A stretch of 64,000 nucleotides of DNA, taken from NCBI RefSeq assembly GCF_039912695.1, contig NZ_JBDSPJ010000014.1:1-64000 (forward strand). Direction: 5' to 3'. Shown here in pieces: positions 47,919-56,343 of this stretch. The notes below the pieces were generated by a model that saw nothing but the letters and a program-made list of their open reading frames with translations, did no database searches and was not told the origin of the DNA. The number at the start of each line of letters is the position of its first letter. Within the stretch, counting starts at the first letter, position 1. A program made the translations under genes and the position numbers. This stretch comes from Pseudolysinimonas_A sp039912695 (lineage in GTDB: Bacteria > Actinomycetota > Actinomycetes > Actinomycetales > Microbacteriaceae).

Positions 47919-49079
47919 CTAACGCGAAGGCCAACTCCACGGCGGGGCGTCGAGAGACCCCTGTCCGTGGAGTTTGGTCTCTCCGGCCACCTTTTCCAGG
48001 TGATGAATGGTGGCACCGGCATCCTCTAGTGCTGTCACGAGCGCAACCGAGTGCGACACGACGACGAGCTGCGATCGCTCGGATGCCGTCACGAGCAATT
48101 CCGCGAGCGCGCCGACGACGCTGGGATGCAGGCTCGTCTCCGGCTCGTTGAGTGCCAAGAAGGTGGCCGGCCGCGTGCTGAGCAGCGCCGCGACCCAGAC
48201 CAGGTAGCGCAGTGTGCCGTCGGATAACTCCGCGGCCTCGAGCGGTCGCAGAAGACCCGGCTGACGGAGCTGCAGGTGGAAACGACCGCCACGATCGTCG
48301 ATCTCTAGCCGGCTGCCGGGCAGTGCGCGGTCGATCGCTGCGGCGAGTATCGGGGAATGCCCCTGCTCGTCGATCGTGCGGAGGGCTGCCGCGAGGTCGG
48401 ACCCGTCAGACGCGAGGATCGGCGTGCGGGTCCCGATCGGTGCCTGTCGGGCGGGGGCGGCGGCATCCGTCCGCACCGCGTCATAGAACCGCCAGTCGCG
48501 CAGTTCCGCCCGCAACCCCAGTAGCTCGGGCGTCGCGTCCGGATCCCCGAATTCGGCAAGCATGCTCTCCCAGGGTGCGAGCGGTCGGTCGAGGATTCGC
48601 CAGCCGTCGTCGCCGCGAACGCGCACGACGGCTCCGCGGCGCTCGGTGAGGACAGACGCGGGGCGCAGCACCGGCCCACTCCACAGGCTCTCGGCCTTGA
48701 TCACCGGATCGCGGCCGAACATCGTCGGCGGAGCACCCTGGGGGATCGGTAACCCCAGGTCGATCGCGTACCCGAAGCCGTCGGAATCCGATGAGAAACC
48801 CAGCCGAAGCGCGACCGGACCCTTCCGCACCGTGCCCTGAGTCGGCCCGCTCTTCGGAGCGCCGCTCTCGGGACCTGCCCAGAGGGTGGATGGCAGTCCG
48901 CCTTCGCGGGCGAGCGCGGAAATCGCGCCATCGCGTCCGGCCGCGGCGAGGAGCCGGAGCGAACGGTAGAGGCTCGACTTTCCGCTGCCGTTCGCACCCG
49001 TAACCACGGTGAGCGGGGCGAGCGGCACGACCAGCTCGCGAATGGAGCGATAGCCCTCGATCGCAAGCGCAGTCAGCAT
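47919..49079 (-). CDS. RecF/OLD-like AAA ATPase
   Basis: A 386-residue ABC-class ATPase of the SMC/RecF-like group. Walker A is TGANGSGKSS near residue 31, the signature-like ELSDGTLRYL follows at about residue 285, and Walker B/D-loop is FLALNEPETSLHP, with the switch His in VVSHSVALV. There is no Zn-hook coiled coil and no TOPRIM nuclease domain, so it is not a complete OLD nuclease. The function is unknown; similar stand-alone ATPases occur in many genomes and some belong to defence loci, but no defence partner is adjacent. It has a leaderless TAGGCT promoter. Confidence 0.85.
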   Translation of the reverse strand: MLTALAIEGYRSIRELVVPLAPLTVVTGANGSGKSSLYRSLRLLAAAGRDGAISALAREGGLPSTLWAGPESGAPKSGPTQGTVRKGPVALRLGFSSDSDGFGYAIDLGLPIPQGAPPTMFGRDPVIKAESLWSGPVLRPASVLTERRGAVVRVRGDDGWRILDRPLAPWESMLAEFGDPDATPELLGLRAELRDWRFYDAVRTDAAAPARQAPIGTRTPILASDGSDLAAALRTIDEQGHSPILAAAIDRALPGSRLEIDDRGGRFHLQLRQPGLLRPLEAAELSDGTLRYLVWVAALLSTRPATFLALNEPETSLHPSVVGALAELLVTASERSQLVVVSHSVALVTALEDAGATIHHLEKVAGETKLHGQGSLDAPPWSWPSR

Positions 49080-49085
49080 GGGGGC

Positions 49086-49091
49086 AGCCTA
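49086..49091 (-). promoter_or_regulatory. -10 box of the AAA ATPase gene (TAGGCT)
   Basis: TAGGCT lies 6 nt before the ATG on the minus strand, with no ribosome binding site. Confidence 0.55.
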
Positions 49092-49144
49092 CGGATGTCG
49101 CCGCCCCCGCTACGACCTGTGCCTCAACGAGAAGCGGTTCGCAC

Positions 49145-49447
49145 CTAGGAGACCTGTACTTCTTTCCAGAACGCCACGTAGTTGCTGAAGTCCTTACCGA
49201 CCCGGTCGAACGCGGTGGGGTACGGATGCGGGTATGACCACGCGCGGTCGGGCAGCGCCTGGCCGTCGACCGTCACGGTGAAGTACTGGCACTCGCCCTT
49301 CCACGGGCAGGTGTACGGCGTCGGGGAGGTCGTCAAGAACTCCGCCTTCACCGATGAGGGCGGAAAGTAGACGTTGCCCTCAATGTGGAGCACGTCGTCT
49401 TCCGCAGCTTCGGCGATCACAGTTCCGTTGAGCGTTGCAGTAGGCAT
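49145..49447 (-). CDS. DUF427 family protein
   Basis: A 100-residue single-domain protein. NVYFPPSSVKAEFLTTSPTPYTCPWKGECQYFTV in outline (residues 25-60) and SYPHPYPTAFDRVGKDFSNYVAFWK are the DUF427 hallmarks, with Cys-Pro-Trp-Lys-Gly in the middle. The fold is a small beta-tent; function is unknown. It is a monocistronic gene divergent from the osmoprotectant operon. Confidence 0.92.
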   Translation of the reverse strand: MPTATLNGTVIAEAAEDDVLHIEGNVYFPPSSVKAEFLTTSPTPYTCPWKGECQYFTVTVDGQALPDRAWSYPHPYPTAFDRVGKDFSNYVAFWKEVQVS

Positions 49448-49561
49448 ACGGTCTGAAACGCCCTGTCAACCCTCGGCATTCCCCCTCAATCTCCGATTAG
49501 CTCGGAAATGACGAAACGCTGACAACCGGCTGTGGCCCCGGCGGGATGTCACCGGCGAGTG

Positions 49562-49583
49562 GCATTCTGGCAATCCGGAATGC
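49562..49583 (+). other. Hairpin in the leader of the osmoprotectant transporter operon
   Basis: GCATTCTGG and CCGGAATGC form a 9-bp stem (one G-U) with loop CAAT, 54 nt before the TTG start. It may be an operator or an RNA regulatory element; there is no T-run to make it a classical terminator. Confidence 0.35.
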
Positions 49584-49637
49584 GCAACGTCGCCGAATAG
49601 TTGAAATGCTGCATAGCTGCGCGAAAGGGGTTGGGGA

Positions 49638-50537
49638 TTGATCGAGTTCCGCGACGTCTCAAAGCGCTACGGAGCCGATCTCGCCGTCGAGCACTTCTCG
49701 CTCCAGATTCCGGCCCGCAAGGTCACAGTCCTGGTCGGCTCGAGTGGATCGGGTAAGACGACTCTCCTGCGCATGATCAACCGCATGGTCGATCCGACCA
49801 GCGGCGTCGTCGAGATTGACGGGGTCGACGTGCAGACCGTGGCGGCCGTCGCGCTGCGCCGCAGCATCGGGTACGTGATGCAGAGTTCTGGCCTGCTGCC
49901 CCACCGCCGCGTCGTCGACAACATCGCGACCGTCCCACGACTGAACGGCACCGCGACCCCGGCGGCTCGCGAGCGCGCCCTGCACCTGATGGATGTCGTT
50001 GGCCTCGACCGTTCGTTCGCCCGACGCTTCCCGGCCGAGCTCTCGGGGGGCCAGCAGCAGCGCGTCGGGGTTGCGCGCGCTCTCGCGGTCGACCCGAACA
50101 TCCTTCTGATGGACGAGCCGTTCGGTGCCGTCGACCCGATCGTGCGCTCCGACCTTCAGCAGGAGGTACTGCGCATCCAACGCGAGACGGAGACGACGAT
50201 CGTCTTCGTCACCCACGACATCGACGAGGCGTTTCTGCTCGGCGACCAGGTCGTCATTCTCGGCACCGGGGGACACATCGTGCAGCAGGGAACGCCCGAA
50301 GAGATCTTGGCCCACCCGGCCGACGATTTCGTCGCGTCGTTCGTCGGCTCGGATCGCGGCAAGCGGCGCCTCACGGTGAGTACCCGCGCCGGTCAGGGTG
50401 ACGACCGTGTGCTCGTGGATGCCGGGGGCTACCCGGTCGGCGTTATCGCGGCACCGGGTGGCAAGCTCTCGATCGCCGACGCCAGTCCGCGTTCTCGAAG
50501 CATTTCGAACAAGACGGATCAGGCGGGGGACGCCTGA
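49638..50537 (+). CDS. Osmoprotectant ABC transporter ATP-binding protein (OpuCA/ProV type)
   Basis: A 299-residue ATPase for uptake of glycine betaine, carnitine or choline-like solutes. Walker A is GSSGSGKTT, the Q-loop is GYVMQSSGLLPHRRV, the signature is LSGGQQQR and Walker B is ILLMDEPFGAVDP; the switch is VTHDIDEAF. A ~60-residue C-terminal extension lacks recognisable tandem CBS domains, so osmotic sensing of the OpuA type is unlikely. The start is TTG after AAAGGGG. It overlaps the first permease by one base. Confidence 0.92.
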   Translation: MIEFRDVSKRYGADLAVEHFSLQIPARKVTVLVGSSGSGKTTLLRMINRMVDPTSGVVEIDGVDVQTVAAVALRRSIGYVMQSSGLLPHRRVVDNIATVPRLNGTATPAARERALHLMDVVGLDRSFARRFPAELSGGQQQRVGVARALAVDPNILLMDEPFGAVDPIVRSDLQQEVLRIQRETETTIVFVTHDIDEAFLLGDQVVILGTGGHIVQQGTPEEILAHPADDFVASFVGSDRGKRRLTVSTRAGQGDDRVLVDAGGYPVGVIAAPGGKLSIADASPRSRSISNKTDQAGDA

Positions 50538-51223
50538 TGCTCTGGCTGTGGAACAACCTGGGTCTGGTCCTGGGGCTGACGGCGGATCACGCCCGGCTCT
50601 GCGGCATCCCGATCCTCGTCGGTTTCGCAGCCTCGATTCCCCTCGGCTGGCTCGCGTCGCGCTCCGGCGCCGCCCGCGGCATCCTGCTCACCGGCTTCGG
50701 CATCCTCTACACGATCCCGTCGCTGGCGCTCTTCGTGGTGCTGCCCGTGATCTTGGGCACCAAGATTCTTGACGAGACCAATGTGGTTGTCGCGCTCACG
50801 ATCTACGCGATCGCGATGATGCTGCGCGGCACGATCGACGCCTTCGGAAGCGTCTCGGGTGACGTGCTTGAGTCGGCGTCCGCGCAGGGCTTCTCGTCGG
50901 TGTCTCGATTCTGGACCGTGCAGTTTCCCCTCGCCGGCCCGGTCCTGCTCGCAAACCTTCGGGTCGTGGCGGTCAGCACCGTGTCCTTGCTGAGCGTGGC
51001 GTCGCTGATCGGTAGCGGCGGGCTCGGCTACCTCTTCACCAACGGCTATCAGCAGTACTTCATCGACGAAATTGTCATCGGGATCGTGTTCACGGTGCTG
51101 CTCGCCCTCGTGTTCGACACCGTTCTGGTGATCGCCGGACGCATCCTCATGCCGTGGAACCGCCGCAAGTTGGTTGGCACCGCGGCCCTCCGCACGCCCC
51201 AACGAAACTGGGTGGGCGCATGA
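50537..51223 (+). CDS. Osmoprotectant ABC transporter permease (OpuCB type)
   Basis: A 228-residue permease with about six helices. HARLCGIPILVGFAASIPLGWLASR is the typical N-terminal segment and FWTVQFPLAGPVLLANLRV is the EAA loop. The second permease gene overlaps its stop by ATGA; together they form the heterodimeric pore of a glycine betaine/carnitine/choline-type importer. Confidence 0.92.
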   Translation: MLWLWNNLGLVLGLTADHARLCGIPILVGFAASIPLGWLASRSGAARGILLTGFGILYTIPSLALFVVLPVILGTKILDETNVVVALTIYAIAMMLRGTIDAFGSVSGDVLESASAQGFSSVSRFWTVQFPLAGPVLLANLRVVAVSTVSLLSVASLIGSGGLGYLFTNGYQQYFIDEIVIGIVFTVLLALVFDTVLVIAGRILMPWNRRKLVGTAALRTPQRNWVGA

Positions 51224-51987
51224 ACTTCCTTCTCAGCGCGTTCGCGTTCATCTTTGACCCGACGAACTGGCTGGGGGATGCCGGAATCGGTGCCCGTCTC
51301 CTGGCGCACCTGGGGATCACGGTGGTCAGCATCCTGATCGCGCTCGTACTTGCCGTGCCGCTCGGGTTGCTGATCGGTCACACCGGTCGCGGACGCTCGG
51401 CCGTGATCGCGCTCACCGGGGCCGCGCGTGCGTTGCCGACCTTCGGTGTGCTCATCCTGTTCGTGCTGATCGGCATCAACTTCGGCGCCGGACTCAGCCT
51501 CACCCCGGTCATTGCGGTGCTCGCGGTGCTCGCGGTTCCCCCGCTTCTGGCCGGCGCCTACTCCGGCGTCGAGGCGGTCGATCGCGAAACGGTCGATTCC
51601 GCGCGAGCGATGGGCATGACCGAGTGGCAGATTCTTACGCGGGTCGAACTTCCCCTCGCCCTGCCGCTTCTGGTCGGCGGCCTTCGGTCGGCGACCCTGC
51701 AGGTCATCGCGACGGCGACGATTGCCGCCTACGTCGCCCAGGGGGGCCTGGGTCGCTATCTCATCGAGGGCATCCAGTTGCGCGACTACACGCGCGCTGT
51801 GGTGGGCGCGATCCTGGTCGCCGCTCTCGCACTGCTCGTCGACGGCATTCTCGCCGTCGTGCAGAAACTCGTTGTGCCGCGTGGGGTGTCCCGCGGCGCG
51901 ACGCGCACCACCAGCAGCACCGGCATGACAGCACGGCGGCCGACCCGGTCGCCCGATGCCACCCGGACACCCGTCACGGAAGGATGA
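51220..51987 (+). CDS. Osmoprotectant ABC transporter permease (OpuCD type)
   Basis: A 255-residue permease. HLGITVVSILIALVLAVPLGLLIGH starts the membrane domain; SARAMGMTEWQILTRVELPLALPLLVGG is the EAA region in outline, and YVAQGGLGRYLIEG is conserved in OpuCB/CD proteins. The last ~35 residues are Arg/Thr/Ser-rich and cytoplasmic. The ATG overlapping the first permease stop was selected; sequence upstream is out-of-frame shadow. Confidence 0.92.
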   Translation: MNFLLSAFAFIFDPTNWLGDAGIGARLLAHLGITVVSILIALVLAVPLGLLIGHTGRGRSAVIALTGAARALPTFGVLILFVLIGINFGAGLSLTPVIAVLAVLAVPPLLAGAYSGVEAVDRETVDSARAMGMTEWQILTRVELPLALPLLVGGLRSATLQVIATATIAAYVAQGGLGRYLIEGIQLRDYTRAVVGAILVAALALLVDGILAVVQKLVVPRGVSRGATRTTSSTGMTARRPTRSPDATRTPVTEG

Positions 51988-51993
51988 CTCAAG

Positions 51994-52923
51994 ATGTTTT
52001 CACGCACCAAGACGCGCGCCCGCGTTGGCGCGCTCGCCCTCGGGCTCGGCGCGGTGGTCGTTCTCGCCGGCTGCACCGCCGGTGACCCGCTCGCCGCCGG
52101 CTCAGGAAGCAGCACTGCCGGTGCCATCACCATCGGCAATCAGGCATTCCCCGAGAGTGAATTGCTCGCCCAGATCTATGGCCAGGTACTCGCGGCCAAG
52201 GGCTACGACGTGACCTACGAGAAGGGGATCGGCTCGCGCGAGACCTTCATCGCGGCGCTCAAGGACGGGTCGATTGACCTCATCCCGGACTACTCCGGCA
52301 ACGCGTTGGTGTACGCCGACCCGAAAGCCATGGCGACCAGCCCGGCGGATGTTGAGGCGGCGCTCCCTGCCGCGCTCGAGTCGCTCGGGCTCGCGGTGAC
52401 CGCCGCGGCGCCGGGCGAGGACTCGGACGCCCTGGTCGTCACTTCGGAGTACGCCGCGACGAACCACCTGACCTCGATCGGTGACCTCACCCCGCTGGCG
52501 TCGAACATCACCCTCGGCGCCAACACCGAGTTCGAGCCGCGGTGGCGCGCCGGACTGAACAACACCTACGGTTTCGGAAACTGGGCCTTCAAGGCGATCG
52601 ACGACTACGGCGGACCGGGAACGCTCGCCGACCTGCTCGCCGGCAACATCCAGGTCGCTGACATCTACACGACGACCCCGTCGATCGCGGCGAACAAGCT
52701 CGTCGTCTTGAATGACGACAAGAACCTGTTTGCGGCTCAGAACATCATTCCGCTGCTGAACAAAGACGTCCTCACCGACGATCTCGCGAAGCTGCTCGAC
52801 TCGGTGTCGGCGAAAATCACGACCGATGTGCTGCTTGACCTCAACGGCAAGCTCGCCGGGGCCGACCACCCGACGGCAGCGGATGTTGCCAAGGCGTGGC
52901 TGACCGCCCAGGGACTGATCTAA
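51994..52923 (+). CDS. Glycine betaine/osmoprotectant-binding lipoprotein (OpuCC type)
   Basis: A 309-residue OpuAC-family binding protein with lipobox VVLAGC (Cys about 27). ITIGNQAFPESELLAQIYGQVL, TYEKGIGSRETFIAALKDGSIDLIPDYSGN (both in outline) and WAFKAIDDYGGPGTLADLLAG are typical of quaternary-amine binders. It closes the four-gene operon and is followed by a strong terminator hairpin. Confidence 0.92.
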   Translation: MFSRTKTRARVGALALGLGAVVVLAGCTAGDPLAAGSGSSTAGAITIGNQAFPESELLAQIYGQVLAAKGYDVTYEKGIGSRETFIAALKDGSIDLIPDYSGNALVYADPKAMATSPADVEAALPAALESLGLAVTAAAPGEDSDALVVTSEYAATNHLTSIGDLTPLASNITLGANTEFEPRWRAGLNNTYGFGNWAFKAIDDYGGPGTLADLLAGNIQVADIYTTTPSIAANKLVVLNDDKNLFAAQNIIPLLNKDVLTDDLAKLLDSVSAKITTDVLLDLNGKLAGADHPTAADVAKAWLTAQGLI

Positions 52924-52939
52924 GCGGGTCACGAATCGA

Positions 52940-52965
52940 AGCGGGGGCGCGAAAGCGCCCCCGCT
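52940..52965 (+). terminator. Terminator of the osmoprotectant operon
   Basis: AGCGGGGGCGC-GAAA-GCGCCCCCGCT is a perfect 11-bp stem with a GAAA tetraloop, 17 nt after the last stop. The following bases are CTGTCC, so the U-tract is weak, as is common in high-GC actinobacteria. Confidence 0.85.
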
Positions 52966-52999
52966 CTGTCCACGACAACGGCGCTCTGTCCACGACAAC
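52962..52999. repeat. 18-bp tandem repeat after the terminator
   Basis: CGCTCTGTCCACGACAAC occurs twice with a 20-bp period, the first copy starting in the descending arm of the terminator and the second lying 35 bp before the recQ -10 box. Confidence 0.92.
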
Positions 53000-53033
53000 A
53001 GTCGGGGCGCGGCAGCCCGTCTGCCCTGCGTCG

Positions 53034-53039
53034 TAGGGT
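53034..53039 (+). promoter_or_regulatory. -10 box of recQ (TAGGGT)
   Basis: TAGGGT lies 6 nt before the recQ ATG; leaderless pattern. Confidence 0.6.
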
Positions 53040-53045
53040 GAGCGC

Positions 53046-54896
53046 ATGACGGCTCCTGCGACCACTGCGGCGGCTGGCTCGAGCCCTGAGTCGCCCCTCG
53101 ACATCCTGCGCCGGGTCTTTGGGTATGCCGACTTCCGCGGTGAGCAGGCGAAGATCGTCGACCGGCTGATCGCGGGCGGGGATGCCCTGGTGCTGATGCC
53201 GACCGGTGGCGGCAAGTCGCTGTGCTACCAGATCCCGGCTCTCGTGCGCCCCGGGACAGGCGTCGTGATCTCGCCGCTCATCGCCCTGATGCAAGACCAG
53301 GTGGATGCTCTCTCCGCTGTCGGTGTGCGTGCCGAGTTCCTCAACTCGACCCAAGATGCTGCCGAGCGTCACCGTGTTGAGTCGGCGGTGCTCGCGGGCG
53401 AGGTGGATCTGCTCTACCTGGCACCCGAACGGCTCAAAGTCGGGCAGACGATCGCGTTGCTCGACCGCATCCCGATCGCTCTGTTCGCAATTGACGAGGC
53501 CCACTGCGTGTCGCAGTGGGGGCATGACTTTCGGCCCGACTACCTCGGCCTCTCGATGCTGCACGAGCGGTGGCCCGACGTGCCGCGCATCGCCCTCACC
53601 GCGACGGCGACCGAGGTCACCCGGCAAGAGATCGCCGCGCGGTTGGAGCTGCGTGACGCGGAATGGTTCGTCGCGTCGTTCGACCGGCCCAACATCCAGT
53701 ACCGCATCGACCCGAAGAATCAGCCGCTGGGTCAGTTGATGTCGCTCCTGCGCAGCGAGCACGCCGGCGACGCGGGCATCGTCTACTGCCTATCGCGGGC
53801 GAGCGTCGAAAAGACCGCCGACGCACTCGTGGCGGAGGGCATCCCGGCCCTGCCGTATCACGCGGGTCTCGACCCTAAGGTGCGCGCGCGCAACCAGTCG
53901 CGGTTCCTGCGTGAAGACGGGATCGTGATGGTCGCGACGATCGCGTTCGGAATGGGGATCGACAAGCCCGATGTGCGGTTCGTCGCGCACCTCGACCTGC
54001 CCAAAAGCGTCGAGGGCTACTACCAGGAGACCGGGCGCGCAGGCCGCGACGGCCTGCCGTCGACCGCGTGGTTGGCGTACGGACTTCAGGATGTCGTGCA
54101 GCAACGTCGCATGATCGACGACGGCGAGGGGGATCCCGCCCACAAGCGTCGCGCGACCCAGCACCTCGACGCGATGCTCGGCCTCTGCGAGACGGTGAGC
54201 TGCCGACGGGTTCAGATGCTCGGCTACTTCGGGCAGGAGACCCAGCCGTGCGGCAACTGCGACACCTGCCTGTCGCCGCCCGAGTCGTGGGACGGCACGG
54301 TTCCCGCGCAGAAACTGCTGTCGACGGTCGTGCGACTTCAGCGCGAGCGCAACCAGCGGTTCGGTGCCGGGCAGCTGATCGACATCCTGCTCGGCAAGAC
54401 GACTGAACGCGTGCGCCAGAACAAGCACGACGAACTGAAGACCTTCGGCATCGGCACCGACCTCGGCGACCAGGAGTGGCGCGGCGTCGTGCGGCAACTG
54501 TTGGCGCAGGGGTTCCTGGCCGTCAGCGCCGACGGCTACGGCACCCTCGTCATCGCGGATGCGGCGGCCGGAGTGCTCGACGGCTCGGTTCGCGTGATGC
54601 TCAGGCGGGAGACCGCGAGGCCGGCGCGGGCGTCGAAGCAACGGGCCGGGGTGGAGCTACCGGATGCTGCGCGTGGCCTGTTCGAGAGATTGCGCGAGTG
54701 GCGGGCCGGGGTCGCGCGTGACCAAGGTGTTCCGGCGTACATCGTGTTCGGGGACGCGACCCTGCGCGGCATCGCCGTCACGAAACCGACGTCGCTCGAG
54801 CAACTGGGCAGCATCAGCGGAGTCGGTGAGAAAAAACTCGAGTCGTATGGCGAGGGTGTGCTCGAAGTTGTGGCTGCGGAAGAGGCAGCTGCGTGA
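53046..54896 (+). CDS. recQ: RecQ-family ATP-dependent DNA helicase
   Basis: A 616-residue 3'-5' DNA helicase. Motif 0 is FGYADFRGEQAKIV, motif I is MPTGGGKSLCYQIPAL, motif II is AIDEAHCVSQWGHDFRPDY, and motif VI is YYQETGRAGRDG. The RecQ-Ct zinc site uses four cysteines around residues 383-411 (ETVSCRR, QPCGNCDTCLSPPE). A winged helix and a C-terminal HRDC domain (FGDATLRGIAV, GVGEKKLESYGEGVLEVV) are present, so this is a full-length RecQ for recombination and fork repair. Confidence 0.96.
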   Translation: MTAPATTAAAGSSPESPLDILRRVFGYADFRGEQAKIVDRLIAGGDALVLMPTGGGKSLCYQIPALVRPGTGVVISPLIALMQDQVDALSAVGVRAEFLNSTQDAAERHRVESAVLAGEVDLLYLAPERLKVGQTIALLDRIPIALFAIDEAHCVSQWGHDFRPDYLGLSMLHERWPDVPRIALTATATEVTRQEIAARLELRDAEWFVASFDRPNIQYRIDPKNQPLGQLMSLLRSEHAGDAGIVYCLSRASVEKTADALVAEGIPALPYHAGLDPKVRARNQSRFLREDGIVMVATIAFGMGIDKPDVRFVAHLDLPKSVEGYYQETGRAGRDGLPSTAWLAYGLQDVVQQRRMIDDGEGDPAHKRRATQHLDAMLGLCETVSCRRVQMLGYFGQETQPCGNCDTCLSPPESWDGTVPAQKLLSTVVRLQRERNQRFGAGQLIDILLGKTTERVRQNKHDELKTFGIGTDLGDQEWRGVVRQLLAQGFLAVSADGYGTLVIADAAAGVLDGSVRVMLRRETARPARASKQRAGVELPDAARGLFERLREWRAGVARDQGVPAYIVFGDATLRGIAVTKPTSLEQLGSISGVGEKKLESYGEGVLEVVAAEEAAA

Positions 54897-54912
54897 GCCG
54901 AGCGGTGCGCGA

Positions 54913-54918
54913 TAGCGT
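54913..54918 (+). promoter_or_regulatory. -10 box of the small membrane protein gene (TAGCGT)
   Basis: TAGCGT lies 6 nt before the ATG in the 28-nt gap after recQ. Confidence 0.55.
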
Positions 54919-54924
54919 CACGTC

Positions 54925-55326
54925 ATGACCAAGATGGTGTGGCAACCCCCGACTCGGGCGGTTCGTGGCTGGGCTCTCGCGGCGATCATCCTGCTGGTCG
55001 TTGCGATTGGGTTGGGCGCGGCTGCGGTCGGTCGGTCAGCGATGGTGTCGAGCGCGTACACCACGGCGACCCAGAACGAGCAAGTCGCCTATGACGCTGC
55101 GACGGGGGCCAAGGGCACCCCGAATGAGGCGGCCGCGAAGGCGAGACTTGATCAGGCGCAAGCGAAGTTGGCCACTGCCGAAACCGACCTCACGCGCTCG
55201 GTTTCCGAATTTGGCGCGCTGTTGGCCGCGGCTCTCATCATCGCCGTTCTGTCGATTGCCGCGGCCGTCCTCGCGCTCATCCTGCGCGTCCGCGCAGCCA
55301 GGGCCCGGGGTAGCGTTATCGCATGA
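54925..55326 (+). CDS. Two-helix membrane protein with extracytoplasmic coiled region
   Basis: A 133-residue protein with transmembrane helices at about residues 17-38 and 96-120. The intervening ~55 residues are Ala/Gln/Lys-rich (NEAAAKARLDQAQAKLATAETDL) and predicted helical, perhaps a coiled coil facing outward. I do not recognise a family. It is leaderless and overlaps the metallopeptidase start by 4 nt, though that gene has its own -10 box inside this one. Confidence 0.7.
   Translation: MTKMVWQPPTRAVRGWALAAIILLVVAIGLGAAAVGRSAMVSSAYTTATQNEQVAYDAATGAKGTPNEAAAKARLDQAQAKLATAETDLTRSVSEFGALLAAALIIAVLSIAAAVLALILRVRAARARGSVIA
55311..55316 (+). promoter_or_regulatory. -10 box of the metallopeptidase gene (TAGCGT)
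   Basis: TAGCGT is embedded in the last codons of the preceding gene, 6 nt before the ATG, so an independent leaderless transcript is possible. Confidence 0.5.
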
Positions 55327-56201
55327 CTTTCAACGACGACGCCAACATCGAGGGCGGCCGCGTCAGCAAGCGCGGCCGGAACGCGGCGATCGCCGGTGGC
55401 GGTGGCGGCCTCGTCGTCGTCGCGCTGGTGATCGTCTCTCAACTCACCGGTTTTGACCTCACCGGCCTCGCCCCACTTCTCGGCGGCGGCAGCGGCACCG
55501 AGACATCCACCGATCAGAGCGGTGACCTCGACCAATGCAAAACCGGCGCCCAGGCGAACAACAACATCGACTGCCGGATGAAGGCTGCCGCGACCTCGCT
55601 TGACGCCTACTGGTTGACCCAGGTCGATGGCTACACCCAGCCGCAGCTGGTCATCTACGACGGCCAGACCGACACCGGATGTGGCACCGCCTCGAACGCC
55701 GTCGGCCCGTTCTACTGCCCGCCCGACCAAAAGGTCTACATCGACACCTCTTTCTACAACGAACTGCAGACGCAGTTCGGCGCGTCAGGCGGGCCGCTCG
55801 CCCAGCTGTACGTCGTCGCGCACGAGTGGGGGCACCACATCCAGAACATCACGGGTCAGATGAACAACCTCAATCTGCAAGACACCGGCGCGACGTCCGA
55901 CAGCGTTCGGCTCGAACTTCAGGCCGACTGCTACGCCGGCGCCTGGGTGGACGGAGTGAGTTCTACGCCGGACGCGAACGGCGTGCCGTTCCTCAAGAAG
56001 CCCACTGACGCCGAGATCGCTGACGCGCTCAACGCTGCGGCAGCCGTCGGGGACGACCACATCCAAGAGACCCTGGGCAGCGGCAGCGTGAATCCCGAGA
56101 CCTGGACGCACGGCTCGAGCGAGGAGCGGCAGCGCTGGTTCCAGACCGGGTACACGAAGGGCGTCGCCTCCTGCGACACCTTCTCGGCAGCCACGCTCTG
56201 A
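55323..56201 (+). CDS. YpfJ-type neutral zinc metallopeptidase, membrane-anchored
   Basis: A 292-residue protein of the YpfJ/zinc metallopeptidase family. The zinc motif is VVAHEWGHHIQN (HExxH), and LELQADCYAGAWVD supplies the downstream acidic residues. An N-terminal helix (about residues 22-43) anchors it, followed by a Gly/Ser/Thr linker, so the catalytic domain is outside. DQKVYIDTSFYNEL and DDHIQETLGSGSVNPETWTHGSSEER (outline) are further family motifs. The substrate is unknown. Confidence 0.92.
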   Translation: MTFNDDANIEGGRVSKRGRNAAIAGGGGGLVVVALVIVSQLTGFDLTGLAPLLGGGSGTETSTDQSGDLDQCKTGAQANNNIDCRMKAAATSLDAYWLTQVDGYTQPQLVIYDGQTDTGCGTASNAVGPFYCPPDQKVYIDTSFYNELQTQFGASGGPLAQLYVVAHEWGHHIQNITGQMNNLNLQDTGATSDSVRLELQADCYAGAWVDGVSSTPDANGVPFLKKPTDAEIADALNAAAAVGDDHIQETLGSGSVNPETWTHGSSEERQRWFQTGYTKGVASCDTFSAATL

Positions 56202-56241
56202 TTCGGCGGCTGTAGATCCGAGCCGAACCCTGCGCCAAGGA

Positions 56242-56260
56242 GTTGTAGAGCCTCTACAAC
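56242..56260. promoter_or_regulatory. Perfect palindrome GTTGTAGA-GCC-TCTACAAC
   Basis: An 8-3-8 perfect dyad between the metallopeptidase stop and the acyl-CoA dehydrogenase start, 84 bp before the latter. It has the size of a TetR-type operator, but could also be a bidirectional terminator stem; no T-run follows. Confidence 0.45.
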
Positions 56261-56331
56261 GTGCCCCGACCGGTCTCGGGTCGGTTTGGTAGCCCTCGAC
56301 GACGATTCAGCGCACATTCACGCGGTCGACG

Positions 56332-56337
56332 TACCGT
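56332..56337 (+). promoter_or_regulatory. -10 box of the acyl-CoA dehydrogenase gene (TACCGT)
   Basis: TACCGT lies 6 nt before the ATG; leaderless pattern. Confidence 0.55.
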
Positions 56338-56343
56338 GTTGGC

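Noticed and set aside
47919..49079. Anti-phage OLD/Gabija-type defence ATPase
   Set aside because: No TOPRIM nuclease domain and no UvrD-like, nuclease or other defence partner nearby.
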